Shown here: positions 11,716 to 22,559 of the stretch, in pieces
Numbering within the stretch: the first letter of the stretch is position 1
Layout: each line of letters starts with the position of its first letter
Source: Gnetum montanum
Lineage: Eukaryota; Streptophyta; Gnetopsida; Gnetales; Gnetaceae
Reading direction: 5' to 3'
DNA length: 64,000 nucleotides
NCBI GenBank assembly: GCA_015680685.1
Contig: MNCI01035111.1
Location: 314,749-378,748, forward strand
Notes under the pieces: model-generated
Told to the model about the DNA's origin: nothing
Databases searched by the model: none
What the model saw: only the letters and a program-made list of their open reading frames with translations
Position numbers and translations under genes: made by a program

Positions 11716-12551
11716 TGATGAACCGCGATATCGAGACAGTGATATCACATCTGCAATATCGAGTCTGCGATATCAAATCCAACCATTCGATGTCAAATAC
11801 CCAATATCAGGGCCTGCCTCCTCACCTATAAATAAGAGGTGGTGCCCTTGGTTTTCACATTAGAAAGTTAGTCCCTTAGTTGAAATCTTGTCATTTTTTC
11901 CCTCTAGAGTTAGAATTATTTCTATGTGCCCATAGTAGAAGTCATAGAGTGAATGGATCTTTACTCAAGCATTATGTACCTGAGCACACTTTGTGTATGG
12001 CAATAAAGACAAACTTTATGATAAACCTTGCATCATTCAGAATAGATTAATTAGCATTACTTATTATTTAATGCTTTCCTCGTTGATTAATGATTTCTCT
12101 CACCCTACAACTCTCTTAGCTAAATACACTCAGTACAACCGCTTCGAGCATGCGTGTAGCACTTGGTAACCTAGTAACGATTAACATTTGGTAATCCCAG
12201 CAGCGTTGCACTAGTTTAGTACATGTATGGCAAGTGGAAATAGATACTGGTGTTAGGAATAATTAGAACATAGTTAATGAGTAGTTAAATTAGATTAGTT
12301 ACCTAGTTATCTCTCTCCCCCTCCTTACTAGCACAGGATATAAAACACATACAAGCTATAAAAATCATATGCCTCAAGCTTACTTAACCATACAACCATG
12401 ACATACAAGTAAGTTTGGGAAGACAACGATTAACCAACCCATTATTATTCCACAAAGGTGCATAGGCACTTAGTCCTTGGAATTCGACTAGATCGGGCGT
12501 GAAACGCTCATATTCATATGGTTAAGCATAGAGGTACCTCGTCACTCATCA
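11716..12551 (+). repeat. Solo LTR of the Athila-like family (GATATC type)
   Basis: Starts TGATGA and ends TCATCA, and matches the LTRs of A2 in reverse orientation. There is no internal region or PBS on either side, and the T1 protease reading frame continues beyond it. The flanking pentamers are CTATG (11711-11715) and TCATG (12552-12556), an imperfect duplication differing by transitions. The U3 contains CGCGATATCGAG, GTGATATCAC, CAATATCGAG, CGATATCAAA and CCCAATATCA, then TATAAATA at 11827-11834. This LTR most clearly shows the promoter layout in the sense direction. Confidence 0.9.
11827..11834 (+). promoter_or_regulatory. LTR TATA box
   Basis: TATAAATA directly downstream of five GATATC-like motifs (11725-11810). 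Transcription would start about 30 bp downstream, giving the R region of the LTR. Confidence 0.65.
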
Positions 12552-13150
12552 TCATGCTTAACTTTCATGACAACAAGATGAATATCAAATCATGAAATGG
12601 AGAAGTGCTATCCGCTTCTCTTCTCATTACTATACATGTTAGCAGGTACAAGCTTCATTATGTTCATGTGGGTGATGGGGCAACAACCAATGTGATATCA
12701 TACATCGTTGTTAAGAAACTAGGCTTAACCAAGAACATTTAACAAACCTCTACATTTGCACTGAAGTCATTCATTGGATCACAAGTAGCAGTTTGAGGTT
12801 CTATCTCCTTGGATTTTGTAGCTAGAGAATAGTTCCCCACATTTGCTAACTTCCTAGTAGTTGAAGAGACACTTGGTTTCATCTTGATCTTAGGAAGGTC
12901 ATAATTAGTGAAGCTTTGGGTGGTCTCATCTGCCATACATTAGAAGATTCACCTACCATACAAGGATGGTAAAATTGTCATTTGTGGGGACAATGTATTA
13001 CTATCATCTGTTAACTATGTCAACATTGACTGAGGTTCAAAGGTGCAGTTTCAAGAAGAAATTCCTCGTACTTAGAATAGGGCCAACAATAAGAACAACA
13101 ATGATGCTAACAACACCAACTCTGTGACATGGGGTGACCAATGAAAATGC
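12552..13150 (+). pseudogene. T1 aspartic protease remnant
   Basis: Continues the frame broken by the solo LTR. Around 12660-12720 it reads VHVGDGATTNVISYIVVKKLGL, matching the active-site region of plant gypsy proteases (VxVDNGSxxNVxxxxxxxxLG); the catalytic D-G pair is kept. STFALKSFIGSQVAV, LDFVAREx and FANFLVVEETLGF follow and fit the rest of the retropepsin fold. No RT follows, so pol is truncated here. The open stretch at 13182-13442 is downstream of the recognisable homology. Confidence 0.65.
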
Positions 13151-13365
13151 CTACAACTTACCATATTGAATAAGAAAGATAGTGAGCATAGAATTGTGTA
13201 GAAAGGATTCTTTGATCTATCAAAGATCAAACAAGAAGTTCATAGCAAACATCATATTCCTTCTTTTGTTAATATTCATTTGTTCATCTTCACAACGTTG
13301 TATCATGCTTCATTGCTTATTATATCTTATATTCTCTTTCAAGGTCATCCCATACTTGCTAGACT

Positions 13366-13612
13366 GGTATGGCCATGGCCTACTAAGGGCTAGAATCGGC
13401 TACACAATGGCCTACCAAGTCCTAAAACTAGCAACACAATGACCTGCCAAGTTCTAAAACTGGCAACATAATGGCCCGTTAAGGCCCAAAACTAATAACA
13501 CAATGGTCTGCAAAGGCCTAAAGCTAGCAACAAAATGGCCTAGCATAGCCTAAAATAGGTGAATTCATGGCTTGCCAAGGCCTACAACTGGTGAATGAAA
13601 TAGCCTTTTCAT
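13366..13612. repeat. Minisatellite, about 37-bp units
   Basis: Six to seven imperfect copies of a unit like 'atggcctaccaaggccta' plus 'aaactagcaacacaatgg'. Copies diverge mainly by transitions. Such arrays are common in the untranslated parts of Tat/Ogre-side elements. Confidence 0.8.
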
Positions 13613-15054
13613 TATACCTCTTACACAAACATTGTGGCCGATTTACTTAATGATATTGTTTACTTGCATGTTTACACTATGATTTACAATTTTATTGCAT
13701 CATACTTTGTTCATCCATTTTACTTTATGTCATGGTTTTTCATTGTGTCTAAACTTATGGATCACACTCATTGTTTATGTTTGCATAAACATGTAAAACA
13801 TAGAAAAATATAAAACATATGAAACATAAAAATTATAGACCAAAATGGTAGTAAAAATAAAAGGTATATATATTTGTAAATATTTAAAATATAAATGTTC
13901 ATAGGTAGAGTTTCATTGTGCAACATACAACAACCAAGATAATAGTCTCTATGGTTGTGACAGCCAAATACCATAACTACTACTTATCAAGTTTTTAAAT
14001 AGAAGCACCATATGATCAATATCATAATACAAATTTCACTTCAATATCATAATACTAATTTCACTAGTTTAGAGTTTGCTATGCTACTTTTTCAAAATAA
14101 CTCTAAAATTAAAATATGCAATGACACAAGAGGGCTAGGTTTAAATCAAAGAGAAAGATATATTGGAATCACATTATTGCAAATTACTTGAAGCATCGAT
14201 AACCAAATTATATATGAAATTTGATCAAGGATGCAATGATGGTTATAGATTTTGAGTAATTCCCCATTTTCTTCCATGTAAGGACAAAATATTTGGTTGC
14301 TTTTCAGAGGAGAAAATGTAACAGTGAAGACCTGGAAAAAAATTTACACAGGCAAGGTATGTTGTTTTCTCAGTTGTATAAGGCTGCTCTTGAGGAAGCT
14401 TAAAAAAAAACAAAAACCCTCAGCACTGCACAATCCTAGCCTATCGTTGCTAAAGCTCAGCATTGCTACTATGTTGCCCCTACTGATTGGGCCATCATCG
14501 TCCTATGCCTTTCCCTTCACATCGTCTGTGTCCTCATGTGGCAATGATGCCTATTTGCCTCCTCTTATGACACACACTGTTGTTGCTGCTATTCCTCTTG
14601 TGTGCTGTGCTGTGGGCAGGAGCCACCCTGCCAAGGAAAAACCCTACCCTACCACAAAATATTAGTCTCTTACTTTACAAGTTATGTACACTATGGTAGC
14701 ATACAAAAGAGCACATAAAAAAGCACTATTTTAATTTACAAGTCATGTGTGCTCTCGTAAAAAAATAGTATGCATAAAAAATTATTATTTTAATTTACAT
14801 GAATACATTGAACCTGGATGTGAAACTAATCATGGCCTCTACACAATAGAAAATAATAATTTTTTATCTTGATAAACTAATTTGATCATGAAACCTATTA
14901 ATTTAACAATTTAAAGCCTCTCGTTCCTAATTTTGACAATTTGTAGCTTGATTTTTTCCTAATTTGGACAATTTGTAACCTATTTTATTAAATTGCTGTC
15001 AATCTTAAATACAAAATGACTAAAAATGTTTTATATTAAATATATATTAAATTT

Positions 15055-15240
15055 AATACTACTTTAACTTTGTTCCACCTTGTCTGGCATGTTTTATCTT
15101 GTTTTAACTTTATTTTTACTTAGTTTTACCTTGTTTTCACTTTGTTATTACCTTGTTTTACTAAGTTTTACCTTGCTTTGCCTTATAGTAATCCCACCTT
15201 GCCTTGTTTAGCCTCATTTTGCTTCTTTTTTAATTGTATG
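15055..15240. repeat. Low-complexity array of TTTTACCTTG-like decamers
   Basis: Many degenerate copies of a 10-12 bp word (ttttaccttg, ttttactt, ttgccttg) in tandem. Likely slippage-derived. Confidence 0.7.
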
Positions 15241-16227
15241 ACCTTATTTTTCTTTGTTATTATAATGTTTTGTAGTATTTCAACATTTTTTAACAATTTT
15301 ATCATGTAGATGTCATTGGATGTGCTTATGTTGACATGTATGAATGAGCTAGGAGGATGAGGAAGCAAATTCAACTAGCCTCAAAGCCTAAATATATCCT
15401 TCTCATGATGTTGTTAGACCAAGTAGAATGTGAATATCTAAATCTTAATCCTAAAACCATTCTACCATGTGACCTTAATATCCTAAAGTTGCTTGATTAC
15501 TACTAACCTTGAAGCTAGAGACATCACGAAGGGTCCTTGCTAGAAATTTCCATCTAAACCATGATGGTAAGGAGACAACAAATGAAAAAAAGTTCCTCAC
15601 TAGAACTTAAGCTTGCTCAAGACATTATCAAACCATTGCAAGGAAACATTAAAGCTATAACATAGCCCTTGATTACATCTAACATTCACATGTTTACTTT
15701 TATTATAGTTGATCTTTTGTTCATATGTTTGGGAAAATGACTGATGTTGAAAACTATTGTAGTCTACAACAACCGAGTTGTTGTAACCTCTTATAACTTC
15801 TTTTGGTGTTACAAAGAGCTAGAAACTTTGTACAAATATATGAAATAAAAATACAAATTTCTCGTGTTTTACCTATTGTAACCGACAATAGCCTATGTCT
15901 ACCTATTTTCCCATTATGGCCTTATGCCAATATATTGTAATCACATGTACCTTGAATTATTTCTTGTCCTCTTGAAGTGGTGTTTTCAAAACGAGCCTAA
16001 AGTCACACAAAGGTACGACTCATTGTGATATTAAGTTACCACGCGACCTTGATACACAAGATTCAATTAGCTTATTTAACCACATCAACCGTGCTTACTT
16101 CACATCACCTCTATTACTCCTTATAAGTCATATTCCTATAGCCAAATTATTGCCTCCCTTACCTTGTTAACAATGAAAACCCTATGTTCGACATTCATGC
16201 ATCATGGCCTTGTGACATCTCCTTGGA

Positions 16228-16400
16228 CATGCTTCATTAGTCTAGTTCATTGAATGTAACAAATCTCATTTAGCGAGAAGGAAAAAATCTAGTTTTCCAA
16301 GTGTAATACATCTCATTTGGTGATAAAAAAATTTAAGTTCACTACATGTAACATAGCTCATTCAAGTAAGAAAACAAAATCTAGTTGTGGCAATGAAACC
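16228..16400. repeat. Degenerate tandem repeat, about 45-55 bp units
   Basis: Three and a half units share 'tctagtt', 'tgtaacaaatctcattt' and an A-rich end. It lies in the T1 3' spacer. Confidence 0.65.
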
Positions 16401-16878
16401 CAATGAAGGTTTCACTCCAGAAAAAAATGGGGAAGTAAATTACCAAGAGAGCCAAGAGGCCAATGAAGCCTATAAGTCAATTCAAGCAACTCCAAACAAA
16501 CAAAGGGAGGAGCCTAATGATCAAAGAAGCCTTGGAGTGGAGTGAGGTTTCCTCAAACACATTACCAAGTGATCAACACTTTGAAGCACAAAATATAAAG
16601 GCTACATCGATTAGCAAGTACATCACATCATGGACATGATGTCAACATTTGAAATTCCTTGTTAATCCCCTAATAACCAATATGACCTCTATCTTACCTC
16701 AAACTCATAACATTTGCCAATGACCTCATTTCACCATCATGAACACTCCTTGGTATGATTTGACAACTATAGATCAAGTGTGGAGAGGGAGCCTTGGTAG
16801 TGAATCTCTAGTGGTGTCTCACATTCTTTGTCAATGTCTCTTGGGTCAATCCTCAAAACATCAACAAAGAGGGACTAG

Positions 16879-17984
16879 TGAAATACCCCAAAGAAAATTT
16901 GCATTTGCATATGTAGCCTAATAGCTAGAGTGTTTACATTATAATTTAATGGGAATTTCAAAGGTAGAAACAACTGTCCATTTTCCCATTAAAAATCCCA
17001 CCTCATGGCTTTTACTCCAACTTAGATTAAATAGTTTCTAGTGTAAAAAGATGTAATTTGTAGCTTATGAGCTGAAAGTGTCATTCAAGTTGGAATATAG
17101 AGGCAAAAAATGTACATACATTGCCAAAATTTGGTAGCAAAAGCCAAAATGTTGGTAGCTTATACACTAGAAAAATATCCTCAAAATGCTACCAACATTG
17201 ACAAGAAAAGCTCTATATGTTAGAGGTTCCTAAGCTACTAATTTGTGTGGTAGAAATGCAATTATGTTGGCATAAAAATGCCCAAAAGGCCATATACATT
17301 GGCATATATGTTGATAGGAAATTTCTATTACACTGGAATTTTGGGCTAAATCCCAAGTCACACTCGCATTCACATGTTGTAGATTACGCTCATTAGAATC
17401 ATCTGACATGTTCCAGCAATCAGCCAACAATCAACAACACTCTAGCCTATTTAAGCTAGTGTCTTATACATCTTTGAGACTTTTTGGAATTTTTGCAAAC
17501 CCAAGTTGAACTAGAGACATTCAAAGCAAAGCAAATTTCAAAAGTCCATAACAATCATATCCAGCCTACCAACATGAACAAAATTCATGGAGATAACTAG
17601 TGGTAGCTCAGTAAAGTTTGGTAGATCATTTAAGCTTTCAAGTGTAGATCTAATCATGCTCTACATCAAATACACTCTTGGATTTTAAAACTTGTAATTT
17701 CTATTTTCTAAACTTTGTTTTCTTCCACATTTAATACAAAGTTACAGCTTTTGGTGTAAATATTACACTTTGTTTATTTCTCTGGTGTTTAAGTTATTTA
17801 TGCTAGGAATTTCTTTTTCACACATGTTTTCAATGCTCAGTAATAGATTGATTGAGTCTTCAAGCAATCTACTAAAATGTTTAAGGTGCTCTAGATCCTC
17901 TTCTAAGGTTTGTTTGGATTTGAGGTTAAATTATCATGCACTAAAATTTTTGGTCTGCTAGCACCAAATTTTTTAGCCTCTACA
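16879..17984 (+). repeat. T1 3' LTR
   Basis: 1,106 bp, TG start at 16879 and CTCTACA end at 17984, immediately followed by the target duplication ACTAT. It aligns with the 5' LTR over its whole length apart from the 1.6-kb insertion in that copy. The word 'ctttgttttcttccacat' (17711-17728) is identical in the other LTR at 6401-6418. Confidence 0.9.
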
Positions 17985-17989
17985 ACTAT

Positions 17990-18562
17990 CCTAACATAAA
18001 TATTTATTCCCACTTACCATACACATCCTAAACTCATATCAATACTACTAGGTTATCAAATGGACATTATTGGGCATATGAAATATCCACTTTTGGGATA
18101 CTATGTGTAATACATTATGCTCAAACTAGTTGTACTTACGTATTTAGGATTAAGTATTCTAATTAATTAAAAGCATAAAAGTGAAGTGCATTAAAAGTGA
18201 AGTGAAAATAGAAGACATTGAACTAATCCAAGTGCTGCAATGAATGTTAGAAATCTTGTCTTTCTTATCATTCATGCCAATGCATTTAGGTACATGAAAT
18301 TTGAATAAAGATCTATATAATCTCTTTAATTCACACTACATGCACTCACCTATGCTATAACGTCTAGAATTGCAAGGAATTCACTATGCTATAAACCTAA
18401 GGTGCCATAAATGTAATTGGTGTATGCATTTATATAGGCTTCACCTACATCAATGTTGATGCATCTACATTAACACATGTGACCATGTGTTGATAGGTAT
18501 ACATTGATGGGGTTGTGTTGATGCATCCCTATCAATACAGACTATATCATTAAAACTCATCA
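17990..18562 (-). repeat. Athila-like LTR, right part (split by T1)
   Basis: Continuation of 3621-3925. It contains the family blocks with 'tactactaggttatca' near 18045, a TATA box on the minus strand (18429-18436) and a U3 with inverted repeats such as AACACATG/CATGTGTT (18472-18479/18484-18491). It ends TCATCA at 18562. On its right are a polypurine tract and the end of a cORF; on its left (3603-3620) are a PBS and gag. It therefore has 3'-LTR context on one side and 5'-LTR context on the other. Confidence 0.85.
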
Positions 18563-18575
18563 TATCCCCATGACT
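18563..18575 (-). other. Polypurine tract before the LTR
   Basis: The minus strand reads TAGTCATGGGGATA and then TGATGA. The same CATGGGGATA or GTGGGGGTA element precedes the 3' LTRs of A2 and A4. Confidence 0.7.
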
Positions 18576-18699
18576 AATTGAAAACTCATCCTTAAGTCAA
18601 CAAAAGTAGGATTGAGTTTCTTATAAAAATTGGAAGAGTATAAAATTTATTAACTATAAGAGTGACCAACTAACTAACTTTGAGTGCCAAATTATACAC

Positions 18700-19905
18700 G
18701 ATTACAAAATTTAGTGTCTATTATAATAAAATTGGACACTTTATAAAGATATTAGCAAGTGCCATAGAGTTGTTGAAGACATGATGAATTTTCAAATAGT
18801 GCATGGAGTTGGAGGCTCCTATAGCACTGATGGTCCTACACTAGGTTTTGGTGCTAATGACAAAGGAGGTGAATGAGGTTGGCTTGTTGCTATTGCTTCT
18901 AGTGGAAGTTTTAAAACATCTAGTAATGCTTTCATTTTCTCCTCTTTGCCATATGGATCATAGGCAGTCCATGCAAGTTCACCAATGTGAGCTAGTGTAG
19001 GAATATCCCATGAACATAGCATCATAGGAAACAACTACTTTATGTTGATACATCATGTTGTTAATTGTTTATGTTTAATGTTGAATGTCTTTACTAGGTT
19101 CTGCAACTCATGTTAATTATTCATCCTTCTAGCTATGTTCTCAGCAACAAATTGTTAAGCAATGAATCTGCTCCTCAGAACTTCAAGCTTGGTGTTGGCT
19201 ATCTCCAACTACTACTTGGTTTCCTTATGATGCTTAAATTCCTTCTCGTACAAGAGGTAGGAACTACCCAATTATTTATCTAATTTTGTTCTTGCTCTTC
19301 CTACTATTAGCATAGCCAGGTTTGCATATTGGAGGTTTGGTGAGCTCCATATATTATCTCCTTTAGAAAAATTTCTACTTTATCATATGCATTTAGCTCA
19401 TTAAATATGGGCTACCATACATTTCCTCTTTGTTGGAGTTGTTGGAGAGCCTTATTCATCTTTGCCTTCACTAGATAGATTTCTTTTTCATTTACTTCTT
19501 TAAGGAACCCAACCTAGTCTCTATAATGATTTTGTACTCATTCAAACTTTAGAGCTTCATTTTTCCAAGGGGCTACCTCAATGGCTATCTTTTAGCAAAG
19601 CGCATAGACTTCCTCCATTGAGAGACTTCTAATTTCTACTGCTAACCTCCTCAAGTCAAGGTTCATCTTGGCTAGTTGCTTTTGTTGTTGATGAACAAAC
19701 TCAACCATCTAGTTCTTTTATTGTTCTAGGTCGTGCATGCGATAAATGTCCTTGGTCATGACCAAGTTTTCATTATAGACTTGTGATCAGTCCTTCTTGG
19801 TGTTGAAGGTCATGGCCTCCAATAAGGATGTGTCAAATACCACTACCTCCTTCACATTCTTAGCTTTCAATAGTCTATGTTAAAGCTATTGAAAATCATT
19901 ATGAA
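18700..19905 (-). pseudogene. cORF C-terminal half of a truncated Athila-like copy
   Basis: Minus-strand remnant homologous to the cORF of A4 (44620-43450). The best preserved piece (19034-18819) reads LCSWDIPTLAHIGELAWTAY, DPYGKEEKMKALLDVLKLP, matching LCLWDVPISIHLSEVAWTVH, DPRSKEKKMKALLDAF of A4 and LWEVPAPSNIGTSTWTAHDP of A2. Upstream parts keep coiled-coil-like Leu/Glu/Lys-rich stretches with scattered stops. The N-terminal domain and internal promoter are missing because the copy is cut at about 19,905, where plus-strand gag of A3 begins. Function is unknown; this is a fossil. Confidence 0.75.
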
Positions 19906-21516
19906 GTTTATGGGAGAGATGAATATTGAAAAGGTATCTTGAGGATGAAGAAAAAGATTATGAATGATGAAGAGATAGAAATAGGCATGAGGATAGAGAG
20001 TGTTATGAGCATTGGAGAAGTCACCACTACAACAGAGCCTATGAACTTGACAACTATGAAGAACCCCTACTAGCCACTCATAGTATGATAAATATAAGAG
20101 AAGTAGTGTATATTCTAACCAAGCATGTTAGGAATATTCATATCAAGCAACTAGATATGAACAACTTTCCTAAATTTGAAGGTGGATATAACACAGATCC
20201 ACAACATCATCTTCAAGCATTCCATGATGCTTATGTTCTTCAAAATATTGAAAGTGATTGACAAAAACTATGGTTGTTTCCTAAAATACTCATCAATGAG
20301 GCAAAGAGTTACTACAAATCTTTAGAACTAGAATTGATTAAAATATGGAATACAATGCTTGAACTCTTTAATAATAAGTATCAAACTTACTCAAGTGTGT
20401 CTAACCTTAGAAAGAAAATCTAGGAATGGAAATAAGGGGTACATAAATCCCTTGATGTACCAATGAACAAATATCATTCTCTTTTACATAAATGCCCAGG
20501 CCATGAACTCTCACAGAGGGAACAAATTAGACATGTTGTTGATGGGTTAAGGAACAAAACTAGAAAAATTCTTGGGATCTATGTCAAAGGAAGATTATCA
20601 TAGTTGATTGCCCATAAAATCCAAAAGTTAATAGAATAAATGATAAAAGATGAAGGAGAGTTACATAAGACATAATCAGCTGAAGAATATAACTAAGATC
20701 CATCAATAAGAAAACAAGACATCAAAATGTACAATAAATAAGAAGATGAAACCTTGGAGGACATCATCCAAAAGCAGACTCTACGAATTCAAATATCGGT
20801 TAATGACATAGCAACAAAGGTAGAGAAGATGTGGTACTCAGTGGATGAGAAATTTGCTACAACTCTTAAGATAGTAGAAGAAATGACTGAACAAGCAGTC
20901 AACAAAGGTAATGATGAAAAGAAGAAAAGAGATCATAGACAAGAAATTTATAAACAAAAAGGAAAATTTACTACAATTGAGGAATATATGAACTCTAGTT
21001 TAGAAGAGAAGAAAGAATGCAAGGTGTGCTAATATGAATATCCTAAGGGATGTTGCCTTTGTATGGTCCACTTGCAAGAGTCTACAGCATATACACTCAA
21101 TCTAATATTTGTTTAAAAGAAAATACCAAGATAATTATCCTATCCTTACGGTAATCTCAGACAACCCTTCTAGCCAACTTACTACCTAACTGAAGCCTAC
21201 TTTAGGAGCAATTCCAACAGTAATGACAACAACCACTACTAAGGCAACAATATTCATATAGGAAATTAGATGCTTATGGATACTATGTCTAGTGTCCAAC
21301 CTCTCCGAGGAGTGCTTCAATTCATGCTTATTCTCATTATTATCCACTAGAGTACTACAAGCTCACCACCCCAAGGATGGATCCCAATCTCTATGCACAT
21401 CAACTAGAAATTGGTCCATCAAACCAACCTTTAAATTCTTTACCACCAATACCACCACTGATCATGTAAGGGAAATTACCATCACAACCATAGCAAAAGA
21501 ATGGAATAAGGGTAGT
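19905..21516 (+). pseudogene. A3 gag remnant
   Basis: Plus-strand Gag of the Athila-like family, interrupted on the right by A2. Around 20110-20640 it reads FPKFEGGYNTDPQHHLQAFH, DAYVLQNIES and LWLFPKILINEAKSYYKSLE. Then come MLELFNNKYQTYSSVSNLRK, YHSLLHKCPGHE and HVVDGLRNKTRKILGIYVKG. Each segment has a clear counterpart in A2 (27906-27490) and A4 (53790-53270). The downstream open stretch 20754-21032 (92 codons, Lys/Glu-rich) matches A4 around 53109-52850. The 5' LTR, PBS and Gag start are lost at the junction near 19,905. No classical CCHC zinc knuckle was found, also not in A4. Confidence 0.8.
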
Positions 21517-22387
21517 TGATGAGCAATGAGGTACCCCTACGCTCAACCATACGAATACGAGCATGTACGTGTGATTCGGTCGAACTACGCAGATGGACTA
21601 GTTGTGGCACCTAGATAGTTATGCATTGATCATAGTTCGCTATCTTCCCACTTGGACGAATATTTGCTTTGTCACGTATGGTTTAATCCAGAGTGATGTG
21701 TATGATGTGATCCCTACTACTATACTACTCCTAAGAATAATAAGAGATAACTTAATTAAGCTATAGGGCAATAGGAAATAAGATCTAAGCTAGCCTAAGT
21801 GCAATGATCATCCATCCTTAATCATCCATACGCATCTTGGACTTCATGTACTACTTCTAGGATTACCAAGTGCACATCACTTGAAGCACTACTCGATATG
21901 CTACTAGGTTACCATGTAGTTACACTTAAATATTTGTGATTAAGGCGTACTCATTCTGCATTAACAACAAGAATAGTAAATGATGATAAAATAAATATTA
22001 ACTAAGAAGATAATAATAAATAATCAACAATTAAAATAATTAAAAGCTAAGTGAATGGTGCAATGATGGAGTAATCTCGATCTTTATTACCGATTATGCA
22101 TGTGTCCAAGTATGTCACACTCGAACAAAGGTTTCATATGATTACAAGCATCACACTACAGACATGCATTGAGAATAACTGAAAGCTAAACTACCAAAAG
22201 AAAAGAACTTCTAATTATTTGATCTCACTACTCATTAATTGACTCCCTTACTGTGTGCCTGAGTGCTATATTTATAAGCTAACATGGGAATAATGATATT
22301 GTGTATAAGATATCATATCCAGGCTGCAATATCGCATACCTAATATCATGTACCTAATATTAGGGCCTGGAAAACTATGATTCATCA
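21517..22387 (-). repeat. A2 3' LTR
   Basis: TGATGA...TCATCA ends, 871 bp, strongly similar to 28644-29488. The U3 on the minus strand has GATATC-type motifs at 22295-22370 and a TATA box (22268-22278). Confidence 0.9.
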
Positions 22388-22397
22388 TATCCCCATG
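22388..22397 (-). other. A2 polypurine tract
   Basis: The minus strand reads ATCATGGGGATA directly before the LTR start TGATGA, the plus-strand primer position of LTR retrotransposons. Confidence 0.75.
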
Positions 22398-22559
22398 ATT
22401 GAATAAAAACTCATCCTCAATTCAAACAAAATAAGGAACAAGTTCATTCAATTACAAACAATGGATAAGTATGGGATTATTGATTAACCATGGACTGTTT
22501 CATGTCATAGTGTGGGACTAAAAAAAATTTGAACACTAACACAAAATACAAAACTTGTG

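Larger units (their letters stand above)
13613..16878. other. T1 3' untranslated spacer, no recognised gene
   Basis: About 3.3 kb of AT-rich DNA between the minisatellite and the 3' LTR. An open stretch at 14297-14665 (122 codons, cysteine and proline containing, with a hydrophobic segment) is not recognised and has no supporting context. Duplicated AT-rich words occur at 14700-14800. Just before the LTR, AAAGAGGGA (16866-16874) is a plausible polypurine tract. No RT, RNase H or integrase motifs were found on either strand. Confidence 0.5.
3926..17984 (+). mobile_element. T1: nested Tat-like Ty3/gypsy element
   Basis: Complete insertion unit in plus orientation, flanked by perfect 5-bp duplications ACTAT (3921-3925 and 17985-17989). 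Its LTRs are 3926-6671 and 16879-17984; both begin TG and end CTCTACA. The 5' LTR is longer because it contains an inserted block at about 4200-5785. Inside are gag remnants with a Tat-type Cys/His motif and protease remnants, but no recognisable RT, RNase H or integrase, so this copy was non-autonomous or lost pol. It was itself hit by a solo LTR (11716-12551) and probably by a further insertion (8290-9840). It split an older Athila-like LTR. Confidence 0.85.

Noticed and set aside
14297-14665. 122-codon plus-strand ORF with Cys, Pro and a hydrophobic segment
   Set aside because: No recognised domain and no second copy. The 3' spacer of T1 is expected to be non-coding. Noted as unrecognised only.
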